Source of the DNA: Cerioporus squamosus
Taxonomy: Eukaryota; Basidiomycota; Agaricomycetes; Polyporales; Polyporaceae
Length of the DNA stretch: 64,000 nucleotides
Assembly: GCA_022592435.1 (NCBI GenBank)
Contig: JABYQS010000002.1
Coordinates: forward strand, 62,001 to 126,000
Reading direction: 5' to 3'
Part shown: piece after piece, positions 34,001 to 46,205 of the stretch
How the letters are laid out: each line of letters starts with the position of its first letter
Position numbering within the stretch: position 1 is the first letter of the stretch
Program-made: the position numbers and the translations under genes
Notes under the pieces: model-generated
What the model saw: the letters and a program-made list of their open reading frames with translations, nothing else
What the model was told of the DNA's origin: nothing
The model's database searches: none

Positions 34001-35627
34001 CAACAGGTTCCCATGCACACGGGTACACGGGCACTGTTGGGAACGACGAAGCAAGGCCTTGAAGTCCGTATACTGGAGCGTTCAACGTCCATATAGGTGA
34101 TGAGCACTTACCAGCAATGTCCTGCCCTCGACTGTGCCAATTACACGAGATCGCACGGAGGACTACGCGCGTTCTGTGGACGGAATCCAAGCAGAGCTGC
34201 GATGAGGTCAGCGGAGACGACTTCGTCCGCGCTCCAGTGAAAGCTTCTGAAAGGCGGCTGTCGGCCAACGCGCAGCCTGACGCGCGCGGAGGCATTTCTT
34301 GCTGAGTTGGACGACGACAGGCCGGCGAGGCGAAGCCTTCTTGCTCAACCACGTCCGCGTGCGTAAAGGATGCCCGTAGGTCCCAGCTCCCAGGCTACAC
34401 GCAGGGTATGGCCAGCTGGTCGTGATCGATGATGGTCGCCCGGGCTTCTGTAGCACGAGGTAGACAGTTAGTAAGGGGACTTTGGTAAGCCCTGGAGGCA
34501 CTGGGTGAGCCCGAATGGAACGATAGCGACTGGATTGAAGTACTCACGACGACCAGGGTGACAAGCGGCGGGCAGCAGAGGACGGTGGCAGCTGAGTCAC
34601 AAATATAGTCACCTCAGAGCACCCGGGGCCCCTGCGCTTCCGGGACGACTTCAGACCTCTCTGGACAGCGGGGGCCACGACTCTTTCTGCTGGGAAGAGT
34701 GCAGACTTGGCAGCGCAGAGGGGGCGTGTAGGGCGGGAAGTGATTGATAACGCTTAGGATCAGGGAGGGGCGTGTCGGGGTCGGACCGTTTAGACGATAT
34801 CCAGGATCGCTGCATCCCGCCAGTCTCAGTGCGGGGTGTCGGACGCACTCTCAGGCACTGTGCTACTGCATCTGAGCAGGCCGACAATATATTTGGGTGT
34901 CTGAGGACATGTAGCAGCGGAAGAGTCAACGAGGAGATGATGGTTCGGATGAGAGAGCGAGGCGCGAGACGCGTGGCTTGGGCTGCTCCGCCGCGGTCTG
35001 GCGAGGACGTTGTTGGCGAGAGACCATGCTGCAGTCCGAGTCCGTCTTTGTCTGATACTACGACCATCGTCTGCCCGAGTCCCAGTATCGCTGCTCGAGG
35101 TCTGCTCGCCGTGTCTGTCGTATCCCGCACTAGCCGTCGTCACCATTGATTCACGCACACGCCCCAATCCAGCGCGGGTCAGCACGCCGCCGCACCAGAC
35201 CCCGACACTGGAAGCCGACCAATCCTCCCTCCGCTCCGCATTCGCCTATTCTCCAACAAACTCGTCGACGACGCATCGTACTCCAACACACACATCGTCC
35301 CCCAGTACTGTTCCGCACACCCGCACTCGGTCTGAGCTCGAAGAGGGCGACGCCGACGCCCACTCTCCAGAGTACGCCCCGGCCTCCGCCTCTCTTTCCA
35401 CTCCCCCTCGTTCCTACCTCCACCCTTCGTCTGGTATCACCCAGCCTTCACTTTCATCCGCACGCACCCTTGACGCTGACCCCGAACTCACCCGCGCTCG
35501 TAAGCGACAAAGAGTCGACAGCCGAACGTCCTCCCCCTCCACTTCGCTTGCGTCCATCGAACGTACCTTGATTCCGACTGATTCTGCTTCTGCTTCCTCG
35601 CTTACTCCTGCTGCACACACTGCTACT

Positions 35628-38476
35628 ATGAGGCTCACGGACAGCGATAGAGACTCCGCCTTGTCTGTCTCGCTAGACTCTAATCCGGAAGCGGGCCCAT
35701 CGTCCGTCGCGGGGCCATCCAACGGGCACAAGGCTGGTGCAGTGAAGAGCAACGGATTCTCGCACCCTTACACTAACGGATCGTCCAAACGCTCGCCGTC
35801 GCCGGATTTCGATGAGCACGCGCCCGAGAAGCACAGGTCGTCGGTCGCAAGGGTATCATTGCCGGGGAGGTCCCTGTATGACGATTCCTACGTCGATAGA
35901 GAGGAGTTCGTCCGGTTGGTGATCCAGAGTCTACGGGATGTAGGATACATGTGAGTACAGCAGCCTTCCATTCGTTGCTACACCCACCGCAACTCAGGTA
36001 TTCCAGGGAATCGGCGGCCACCCTCGAAGCGGAGTCCGGGTACGTTATGGAGACACCAGAAGTGGCAGAGTTCCGCAGGTGCATTCTCGATGCATCATGG
36101 GATTCAGCGGAGGCTGCGCTCATGCGGCTCGGTGTTACGGAGGGGGAGGGGCTCTGGGTAAGCGGCTCTCGTGATCTTTCGAAGTGGTAGTTGGTTTACC
36201 AAGGTGGCGTAGGATGCGAAGTTCCTCATTGCGAGGCAGAAGTACCTAGAGTACCTGGAGTCGGGCAAGACAACTGCTGCACTACACGTGCTGCGGAACG
36301 AACTCGCGCCTCTCAACCCTGAACTGGATAGTCTACATGCATTGTCAAGGTTAGTGGCCGTGGTCATGTCCCCGGGTCGGAGTATCATAATGGGTTGGGC
36401 GCTGACAGTTGGATTGTAGTCTGTTGATGTGCTCCGACCCTGCAGACCTACGACAACAAGTTGGCTGGGACGGGGCAGGTGGAACATCAAGGAGACGACT
36501 ACTGATGGACCTGCAACGTACGTCTGTAATGCTAGACAAGCGCGATCGGTCTTCTCACCTCGCATATTCAGGGTATATCCCATCATCAGTAATGATCCCA
36601 CAACGGCGGTTCGCCACCCTCCTCGAGCAGGCACGGGCATACCAACAAAGCCGGTGTCTATACCACAACGTGCCGCTCAAGAATAGGTCCTATTCATTAT
36701 ACGCTGACCACGTATGCGACCGCAATGCGTTCCCGCGCGTGACGACCACGATCCTTCAGGTGCACTCTGACGAGGTGTGGAACCTCGAATGGAGCCATAG
36801 TGGGCGATATCTAGCGACTGCGAGCAAAGACAAGACAGCAATAATCTGGCGTGTTGAGGTACGTCCATGTGCAGCCTTCTTGCAGCTCTGCGCCGGAGGT
36901 GAGTAGGTACGAAAGGCTGACGTAACCCCTGTGATAGCTCGATAAGGACGCCCGGACACGAGCATACTCACCGGAGTTCGTCCTGCGGGAACATCCCTTC
37001 CCGGTCGGCTGTGTATCATGGTCATTAGACGACTCAATATTGCTCACGGCCTCGGAGAACTTCATAAGGCTATGGAACACACGAGTACGTCGGGCCGATA
37101 GCCAACTCGTTGGCCTGCTTCTGACATGCTGAATTCCAGACCGGCCTATGCATACGAGTGCTGAACGACCATACGGACGTGGTCACAGCACTGGCTTGGC
37201 TGCCCGACGGCTCGGGTTTCATCTCAGGCGGACTAGACCGCAAGATCTGCCTATGGGTATGTTCCTCTACGAAGTCGACGAGAGGAGGAACACACACTGA
37301 CCGATGCGGTACTCCCGTCCTCAGGACGCAGATGGGAAGCTGCGGGATCAGTGGGGACGGACACCCATTCGGGTGACGGACCTGATGGTCACCCCGGACT
37401 TCACACGGCTTGTCGCAGTCGGGATGTACGACGCGCCATCCCTGCCCGGGCTCATTCAGCCAGAGTCCGGGACTGCGCAAGGTTTGGGGACGGCAGCGAG
37501 TGCAGCGACGAGTGCGAACAAGAGCTCATCGGAGACGCGGATCATCATCTACGACTTGGCCACGAAGCAGCCCGAAAGGTACGTGTTTTGAGATGGCGGG
37601 GCCTTTGTATGGTCTAGCGTGAGTGTGTAACGGGCGGGCGCTGATTGGTCCGGATGCCATGCAGGATTTTGCCTCTGGACGGCGAGCTCACGAGCGTGAA
37701 GATCTCGGCGGACTCGCAATATGCGCTTATTAACCGAGCATCCGAGAACGGGCCTCCTGCTGTACGTATACACACGCACAAGGCACCGAGACATGAGAGC
37801 TGATGCTGCTGTTCACACAGGAGATACATCTGCTGGATCTGGCCACGGAACAGGTCGTGCGCAAGTACGCCGGACACAGTCAGTCGAAGCATGTCATCCG
37901 GAGCTGCTTTGGCGGCGTCGAGGGAAACTTCGTTGTCAGCGGGAGCGAAGGTACGTCTTCCGGCACATCGTCACCTACCTTATCACTCACATACCGGTTT
38001 TCCGAACACCGTACTCTAATCCTGTCGACTTCCCCGTCACCGTATGCCAATATCCTCCGTCTTCTGCTGCCGCGTCTCCCACCGCTCCTATCACCCGAAC
38101 TCCACAATGTGTTCCACGGCGACCTCCTCCGGCAGACGGGAACGTGTACATCTGGCATCGAGACTCTGGTGCGCTGCTCGAGGTCCTCTCAGGGCATGGC
38201 GAGGGCTCCGTCAACTCCGTCGCGTGGAACCCTGTCAACGAGCGCATGTTCGCGTCGTGCTCGGACGACAAGACGATCCGGATATGGGAGGCGCCGCCCC
38301 CAGAGGCCCTCGGCGCCAGTGTTGCGGCACCTATGGACGTGCCGCAGGAGCTGCACGAGGCGCAGCACGAGATGGAGAATGGGAAGGGGAAAGGGAAGGG
38401 CAGGTGGGACGGGGCGTCCTCGTCGGGCGTTGACCACGAGAGCTACGGGATGGGGTCGACGACTGCCCTTTTCTGA
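35628..38476 (+). CDS. GID7: Gid7/WDR26-like subunit of the GID/CTLH ubiquitin ligase
   Basis: Exons are 35628-35950, 35998-36157, 36213-36349, 36420-36517, 36572-36858, 36938-37084, 37140-37256, 37325-37578, 37665-37761, 37821-37950 and 38136-38476; phases agree and give 696 residues. A Ser-rich N-terminus precedes a LisH motif ([28 protein letters not shown]), a CTLH region ([37 protein letters not shown]), and WD40 repeats to the end ([57 protein letters not shown]). Gid7/WDR26 is the oligomerising or substrate-recruiting subunit of the GID/CTLH E3 ligase. The start is uncertain: the frame stays open upstream to about 35010 with disordered, coding-like sequence but no ATG, so a further 5' exon is possible. 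The last intron (185 nt) is unusually long. Confidence 0.92.
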
Positions 38477-39421
38477 GCGCTGCTCGACGCCTCAACGAGG
38501 CGATGTATGCACATATGCATGGTATACGCACTACTCAGACATTGCTCGCATTTAATCGCTCACTCTTTCACGACATCCTCCATCTCGAACGCACCGCTCG
38601 TTTAGCACATGTGCACCCATTTGCTGCCCTCCCGCTTGCCTACCTCTGCCTTCTCACTCGCATTTCCCTGTTCTGGTCTCTAGCACTTCACAACCTATTC
38701 ACACGTCGTCGCTGCCCCTTGTCCATTGCTGCTGTACAAATCGAGTTGCCCCTGCCCCTATGACTCTCGTCCGTTTTCCATCCATCCCGCTTCATCGCCG
38801 CATCTGTTAGACTGTATACGATAATATATGAGCAACGAAGACAAATGGATTGTATAATATGTATCTATGTACTAGGCCGTTGTGGAGTAGCACTTCGGAC
38901 ACATTGGTGGACTAGGATTCAAACGTTTACCCCTAAAGTGGCTTGGAAAGTGCGCGTCGGTGGCACGACGACGCGACGTGCGTTCGATCACGGGATCGCG
39001 TATGGCGGGCGCTGACTGATGTGGTTGAAACCTTGACAACGTTGAACGTGGCGATGAACTTACGATGACTCTACTAGTACTTATCATCATGCCGCGTCCA
39101 ACAAACCCACAACAAACCAGTCATTGTTCTCAGCTGCTCTCAGTGTCAATGCATGGCTGTGATGACTGAGGTGGACTCTCATCATATCCAGGAAAGTTAA
39201 GGCTCCTTGTTCACTAACCCTCACGCCGCAGCTCGAACTTCATCCAGATCACAAGCCTAAGCAGCGACGCCGGCGGTGCACGGACCACACGGAGACAAAC
39301 GGCACGCTTAGACTACACTCAGTACGAGGACTCATATAACAGCGGTGCTCCTATCATCCTCTCGCACCGTCAAACCTACGACACTCGTCCGACATGGCAG
39401 CCACACCCTCTCAATCCCTGC
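38477..39421. other. intergenic between GID7 and its broken copy
   Basis: The first 350 nt are pyrimidine-rich and probably the GID7 3' UTR. No coding frame is seen in the remainder. An ATG at 39394 opens only a 19-codon frame before a stop. Confidence 0.5.
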
Positions 39422-40736
39422 TTGACGTCGGCGAAGTCGGGACACTCAAATGAGATATGGAACACGGCTTGGAGTCATGACGGCACTCGTCTTGCTTCAG
39501 CGAGCAAAGATGAGACCGTTGCGATCTGGCACACAGAGGTGCGCGTTCCGGATGACCAGTCCGATATATCGCTTGTTAACCTGAGACTCCTGAGTCAGCT
39601 ACCCTCCGAGCCTCGGGTTGTTGCGATCCTTCCAGGCCATGAAGATTCCGTTCGCCATGTAGCGTGGTCTCCTGACAATGCCTTGCTCCTCACTACATCG
39701 GGATGCGTCATCAGGATATGGGTGGGGGGCGCAGGTAAGTGCAGATAGGCCGGATACGCCCTAACTAGCTCTATTTTAATGAACTCAAGGTTCTGACGAA
39801 CTCGTGTAACCGGCGATTGGAATCGCGTGTTGAACATATTACCGCGATCGCGTGGCGGCGACCTGACGGCTCCGGGTTCATATCTGGCAGCGTCGACGGC
39901 AGGGTTGTAATATGGGTATGCTTCAATTTCGCATGACTATTTGCGATACGCTGCGAACGCTGAACAGAGCGCAGATGGGGAAGTCACGTATATATGGGAG
40001 AGCTCCTGGAACATACAAGACTTTGTCATCAGCTAAGGCGCGGCGAGACTACTGGTCCTTGGACAACCCGGGCCACGCAATCCTTCCCTTGGAGCATACA
40101 TCGCCTATATCGTTGCATTTGATCTTGCAACCAAGGAAGAACAAAGGTACGTGCTCAATCTACATACTGGCGTTTTGCGCTGACCTCCACTTCTTCTGAA
40201 GGATTATTAAGATCGACTTCGCTGGGGATGGTTGCACCGGTCTCATGCTATCGAACGACTCTGGATCCTTGTTGCTCAATTGCTTTCCGCGGGTTGCACG
40301 TTGGAAACCTACGATATGAAGATTTAGACCCAGTTTCGCACACTATCTCACGACGTCTTAGGAGGTCCTCCTCATTGATATGCTCACCAAGCAGGTGAAT
40401 CAGCGGTTTACTGGCCACACGCAGACCGATATCATCATCCGGGGTTCTTTTGTTGGCGCCGACGAGCAATTCGTGGCAAGTGGGAGCGAAGGTACGCATC
40501 CGGCATTTTGTTACCGCACCCGCTCACTTGTACCGACAGACGGGAACGTGTACGTTTGGGACCACAGCTCCGGGTTGCTGGTGAAGGTGCTCTCTGAACA
40601 TGGGACGCAGTATGTCTGCGCGGTCACATGCAATCCCGCGAATCCAAACATCTTCGCATCATGCTCCTACGACAGCACGATTCGGCTATGGGAGCTAAAG
40701 TATCCGGACATGTCTTGGAGCGCAGTCCGCACTTGA
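39422..40736 (+). pseudogene. partial degenerate duplicate of GID7 (WD40 part)
   Basis: Exon-like blocks at about 39422-39538, 39599-39734, 39790-39915, 39968-40146, 40202-40320, 40362-40491 and 40540-40736 match GID7 exons 5-11 in order ([42 protein letters not shown] then DGNVYVWDHSSG). Intron positions are conserved, and the block at 40362-40491 is 130 nt, exactly the length of GID7 exon 10, so the copy arose by DNA duplication. Breaks: the LisH/CTLH part is absent, the frame does not connect across the intron before 39790, an in-frame TAA lies at 40034-40036 inside an otherwise continuous block (DFVIS, stop, GAARLLVLG), and a stop follows at about 40318. Splicing that avoids these is conceivable but unlikely. 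Confidence 0.8.
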
Positions 40737-43417
40737 GACTCAAAGCCGAACTCGATGGAGGAAGATAAGGTGTGTCTCTTTGGGTGTTATCGACACCGAC
40801 CATGCCATAATGAATAGCTGACAATTCTATCGCTAAGGGACAGTCAACTTTCAGATACGCTTGCTGTTGCTATTCTTGTAGAAGCATCATATGGTCACAT
40901 CATATGGCAGAACCTCCTCAACTGTGACGTGACATACTGTGGTAAGTACGATAAACCATCCTTGTACTGATTCCAGGACCAGCAGCTGTTTCCGTCGTTG
41001 CATGCTTGGTCGTCGATGTGTAGCATGGCCTCGGGAAGCGGGTCAGTCATACTACGGATGATCAGAGACCGTGCGTCGCCGACGAGATCTCCAGGATCTG
41101 CGAGAGGCCACCTTATGACTGACCTGCCCTGTCAGCTAAGCACCTTCCCAGCGTTGACAAGTTCATGTCGGCGCGGTAACGACACCATGGACTGGAGCCA
41201 CTGCCCCAACGTTGGGCCAGTCGCACGCACATCCGTGTGCTTGGTTCGCCTCGAGGCTTTCCACGTCAACCGCTTCTGCAGGTACGACAAGTGGAAGACC
41301 GATCATATGAGAACCCGTTCGGGTAATTCGGAGCGGTTGTTTCGCAGGCAGCCATGGTTTGTCACGGTGGGCGTTGCTCCCAGAAAGGGTTTCAACCCAC
41401 CGAATACCGCCTCGGAGCACACCGCAAATCCCTCGGCCATGGGGCGTTGGTACGTGCTAGTCAGCGGGTTTCTGCTAATGTCTCTAGCTGTCATGCATTG
41501 CGGCTTAGGTCCTGGGGAACGGCTCTCTCGTCTAGGACTGTGATCATCCAGCAACTTCCCACCTATCCACAGGGTTACACCTGGCGAAGTCCAACAGTGG
41601 CGAACAGCGCGAAAGATCAGACCACTTTGCTCGACCCTTTCCCGGCCACTTCATCTCAACGCTATAACGGTCCGTGTGAATCACGTTCTCGCGCATTCTG
41701 CCCGCGGGACTGATGAGCAGCAGACAAAGAGCGGGCACCACCGGACTTGGCGGGCCCGATACCAAGAGCGACGCTCTTCACGCATCTAGCGTCCCTGGCT
41801 TCTCTTCCTCAGCGAGGTCGACAGTCTGCGGTGCCCACCACCGTCTCCGCCCCACAGGACCTCGCGCTCCGCAAGTGGCAACCGCGCCAGAACAGCCACG
41901 GCGGAGCTAATCTGCTTGGCTCGGACATGCGCCACCCTCGTCCACGTCCCGCGTCGCGCGGGTCCTGTCCTGTCGGTGTATCCTCAGCGTCGGTGCCCCC
42001 TGTCCCACGCACGGTGCACGACGCGTGGCGCACGCTGTGGGCCCCTGCGCTGCTCTCAGAGGCGTGGCGGGCGTGCCCGTCGGACGTGAGAAGTGCCCTG
42101 CTGCGCGACGCGGACGTGCGTCCACGCCGCCCTGACTGCCGAGAGCAGCCCCACGCGCAGCCTGGAGCTCGTCACAGGACGGGGCAGGACGAAGGAGACC
42201 GCATTCCAGCTCGGGCTCGGGCTCGGACGATATCGCACAGGCGAACCCAGGGCTCATGGTTCGGGTGCGGGGAAGATGTCATCGCATGCAGAGCTTGTAC
42301 GGGCGTGTGTGTGCGGGGTGCGGACCATTTTGCGGTGCGGTGCGAGTGGTACGTGAACCCTCGGCGACTTGAACTCTGTGCCGACGTGCGGTGTCCGCCG
42401 CGGCCTTTGGCCTCCCTAACTTCGCGATTCTCGGTTCTTGCGGCACTTGCCAGTGCCAATGTACATATCTAACTCTGACGAAGCTGTCAGTCCCCTGCCG
42501 CAGGGCATAGGTGGCAAGGTGCACGTCGGACCCCTCAGCGACGTTGACGTGCAGTGTATAGGACCCGATGGTATATACGCCTCGCTCTCGGCCTCGGGAG
42601 ACGCCACCCACTGCAAGGCGAGGTCCCCTGAGGTCCCTCAAGTTCCCCGTCGCCGGACAGAGTAGGCGGGGCAAGACAGGGCCGGTCCGTTCGCCTGGAA
42701 CGAACGAGTCTCCTGGCGAACGTGTCCGTGCGTCGTACGGATGACGGAGCTCGCTGACACGCCGGGCGAGGTGGTGAGTCAAGTATACGGGAGCGTGTGT
42801 ATCCCACTTGGGGAATGGGACGGCTTCTACCTCACGCTGTTACCGCTTCTATCGGTGTCTTCCCGCATATCTGTATTGCTAGGCGAGTGCGGAAGACGGG
42901 CTCCCGATGCATGCGACGCTGCGTCGAACGTGCTTGTCACTACGTACGCTCCTCGGCGAGGTCGACGGAGTAAGTAGAGTAAAGCACGGTCATCTCCGAG
43001 GCGTATAGCGCACGTACGTTAGCCGGCTTCACCTGGAGCTCTCAACGTGGTTACTCGTCGACCGAGCGGACAAGTTATGTACACCACTGCTACATATCAC
43101 TCTCCTATCCTCATAACCCGAACGCCACGGCAGCGAGATGTCCAGATGAGAGGATCATTATTCCGTAATGGCGTGAATGGTACAATACAATTGTGGCCTA
43201 GTTCCGTGACATGGGGAATACAATACGATAAAGCTAAGCAGACTTGTGAAGACAGACAGTATTGCACGGAAGCAGACATGCGAGGATGATAGTATACACT
43301 GTACAGTACGTGGCGACGACGTGGATCAGACTAATACGGAGGCGGCGAACTATGTGCATTGTGGAGATTCTAATAGAGCAATCGGACATGGCGACAGTGA
43401 TTGCCAGTTCAGGCGCG
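40737..43417. other. gene-free stretch with unassigned open frames
   Basis: No recognised protein is found. A direct repeat catcatatgg, two copies three bases apart, lies near 40893-40915. A good intron signal pair (gtaagtacgat..actgattccag) lies near 40942-40978. Open frames at about 41019-41543 and 41747-42472 are longer than average but GC-rich and without known motifs. There is no evidence for a transposon. Confidence 0.4.
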
Positions 43418-44680
43418 CTAGGACTTGGACTGGACGCCTCGAGGTACCTGCGAGTACGCGCGGTGCTTAGGCATGAATAGTGAAGAGGCGGCGTTCTTCT
43501 TTGGCGGCACACGTGGAGGCGGGGAGTGCGAATTTGGCGGTGACGGCGGAGCAGGGGGGCTTGACGGCGGCGGCGGAGAGGGCGCAAGACGCCGAGCGGG
43601 CGTAGATGGGGTATTACTTGACATGGTACGTGTCGGCTTTGTTTGCACTTTCGGCGATGGCTGTGGCTGTGGCGGCTTTGGTGTGACATGCACAGTGCGT
43701 ACCACGACTGTGGAGGACGTTGACGCAGAGCTTGACGGTGGTGGCGGTTTAGCACTGACAGAGTTTGGCACGATTCGCTGTGTTTGGAAACTGGGTCGTG
43801 TATAACGAGTGCCGAAGACACCTTTCTGCAGCCGAGCGGTGTCGCTCTTGGTCTTCTGAAACAAGGTCTTTGATTGCGAGGGCGCGCCCCCTGGAAGTGC
43901 AGTCAGCGTACAGATCGGAAGCAATACGGGCAGACGCCACGGACATGTACGGGCGCGCTTGGCTTGGGGTACTCTGTCGGTGAGCTTGATGGCGGATTCC
44001 CTCTTGCGATCCTCTTCCTCTTGACGTGAAGCCTTTAACTTGACGGAGAGTTGATGGAACCTTTGTCGTTCCCTGTCACGTACGGCCTGCCAAGGAAACG
44101 GGAGAGGACAATGAGAGGACGGCGCATGGCAACACGGGTGACGCACGAAGAGTTCGTCTCTCCAGGACTCGGGCTCTTCCATGGCATTCGACTCGTAGCG
44201 ATGTGCCTCTATGGGGAATTCCTTGAGAAAGAGGGCCTTCCAGATATCTACCGAGTAGGGATGCCGATTAGAGCACGTCAAGGGAGGCGGGGGCGCTGCG
44301 CACCTGTAGTGTCGTTGGCAATGTACTTGAGGGGGAGTGTCACCGCTACCGCAGCGCTTCTGGACCATGGGTGAATGTACGTACTGGATCGGCCTCCTCG
44401 AACCTCCGAAGAGTGTCTGGAGTGCAGCTCTCCAATACGGGCCTAATGAGATCATACCGCCAGCCTTCCCCAATACTGACTATGTCTATGCCACGCAAGT
44501 CTGAGACGAAATCCAGGACATGCACCTCGGCAGGACGTACTCTCGACGTGTGTACAGGCGACTGCGGGGAAGAGGTCAGGGTGTGGCTTTTGCGGCGTTC
44601 CTGGGTGCGTCCTCACCGCGCTGACAGTATTGCACAAGAGTGGGAATACGGCGGCCGGGTGGTTCGATATCGTAAGACAT
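43418..44680 (-). CDS. ELOA: Elongin-A-like protein
   Basis: Seven exons on the complement: 44617-44680, 44541-44561, 44385-44485, 44304-44325, 44147-44247, 43951-44086 and 43418-43890. Phases agree and give 305 residues, with micro-exons of 21 and 22 nt. The ATG sits in an ideal context (CCACCATGTC). Residues 11-21 (RIPTLVQYCQR) match the BC-box (T/SLxxxC) that binds Elongin C. An F-box-like helix pair follows (YDLIRPVLESCTPDTLRRFE). Then come DIWKALFLKEFP, SWRDELFAVRDRERQRF and a basic KLTDRVPQAKRAR segment, the usual Elongin-A order. The C-terminal 120 residues are Pro/Ser-rich. Elongin-A forms a ubiquitin ligase with Elongin C and a cullin and acts on stalled RNA polymerase II. A longer open frame starting at 44473 reads through introns and is not the protein. 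Confidence 0.88.
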
Positions 44681-46205
44681 GGTGGAGGTTTGGGTGATAG
44701 ATTGAGGAGGAGGAGGGGAGGGTGTGAGAGATGGCTAAAGCAGGACTCGCATTCGGCGGCTCACTCTCTGCGCAGGCGCCCTTGCCACGCGAGCGGGTTC
44801 CCAGGGGTGCTTCCTGTGCAGTGCTTGTTATGGCTACTATCAGCTTAGTTTGAGGTTTGATTTCATCTGCGCCAGTCTCCTACCATCTGCCAGCACAAGA
44901 GCCGTTCTAACCATCCCGAACAGCCAGCGTGTTAATGCGTGCCACCGACCCCGCCTCATGCAGGGACACGGCCTACAGACCTGTCACGCAGAGCCCGGTA
45001 CGCTCGCATGCCATCTTACACGCCCACCGCGCCCTGTCTTTCCTGTCCCGATGCCAGCAGGTGTGTGAACAACCCACTCTCTCGCGCGGTCCGCCTGCGA
45101 TCCAGCCCGCGGTCGCAGAAGCACCCTTTCCGCGCGTGGCCGTTGACGGCTCAGCGACATTTCCGTCGCTCCTACAGCACTCACTGATACGGAATTCCTA
45201 GGCGAGCCTATTTCACCCTGCCCTCTCCGAGCCGTCCGTCCGTCCTTCCTGAAGCCATGCGCAGCACGCGGCGTGCACTACTGTCGCCGCGCAATTCTAT
45301 CTCCATCCCATGCTCGAAACGTGCACGGCCATCTGCACGGGAGAAGACCCTCTTTATGCCCGGTGGTGGCGTGGAACTCGACTGCCATATCCCGCGATGA
45401 CGAATCCGTGCAGACAGACTCGTAGAGCCTGAGGCACGCTAAATCCGAACCGTCTCTTCGTCATCCGGACTCAGCGCGTCCTCGACTCCGACTCGAGCAC
45501 CAACCGTACGCGATACCATGAGAAGGGAGGCATCTTTCCTTGCGACCATCTTCTCCTTTCTGGGAAGCAGTCCACTATGTCGGGGAGTCGCTGAGAACAT
45601 CACCTACGGCAAGCCAAGCTGACCGGAATAAGGGAATGTGAGGTCTGTTCAGTCCTCGAACGATCCCGAAACGTCCCCGAGAAAGCATGCGCTGGGAGGC
45701 GGACCGTGGCACGTCCTGTCCATTGACTGCCCGGTCGGCTCTCATGTGCGTGTCCCACCTTATGGGTCCACTCGATCTCGCGAGGAACTGCGCTTCCCTT
45801 GCCCTCGAAACAGAGTTGTTCCTGAAGCCTTGCGTCCTCTTCCTCGCCTATCTTCAGTCGCATTTTTGGCCCAGTCTTCAGTGCATCTCGTCCCAGACTC
45901 GCACATTACGCGATTGCACCTCTCTCCGCTGCCGTTCCCAGCGCCAACCCCCGGGAACGGCTCGTGGACATAATTGACTCCCGTCAACGCTTTCTCAGAG
46001 GCCCGTCCCGTATCGAGATTCCGGCGGGAAATGCGACCTGTGACCCAGTGCTTCGGTCGCGCTCGCGCAAGGGAAGGGTTACAGCATCCTCGTGGGTGCC
46101 TAGTCTATCTAGCGAATATAAACCTCCTCTTTCGCCGTCGAGGATGGAGGTATACATACGGTCCTCTTCTCCTCGAATTGCAACCGTTCACTCCCCGTAC
46201 TCGCC
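44681..46205. promoter_or_regulatory. divergent upstream region of Elongin-A and Gti1/Pac2 genes
   Basis: This 1.5-kb gap separates two divergent start codons. The part next to 46206 is pyrimidine-rich with many short upstream open frames, fitting a long 5' leader as is common for regulatory genes. No TATA box, repeat or coding exon can be called with confidence. Confidence 0.4.

Larger units (their letters stand above)
29164..35627. other. gene-poor stretch between Ecl1-type gene and GID7
   Basis: The first 1.2 kb is pyrimidine-rich and likely includes the 3' UTR of the upstream gene. After that I recognise no protein-coding exon until the 5' end of GID7. Weak coding-like frames exist (for example 32683-32985, EAVTTEDEKFSLMQQVTVEL) without known homology. 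An inverted repeat around ggccggt..accggcc lies near 31765-31812. The last 500 nt or so are an in-frame Ser/Pro-rich extension of GID7 that may be coding. Confidence 0.4.

Noticed and set aside
41747..42472. 241-residue open frame as a confident gene
   Set aside because: No domain, no homology that I recognise and strongly biased composition; reported only as an unassigned frame.
43418..44473. 351-residue open frame on the minus strand taken as one protein
   Set aside because: Its first half reads through four introns in a wrong frame. The spliced model recovers the Elongin-A BC-box and F-box-like region from exons starting at 44680.
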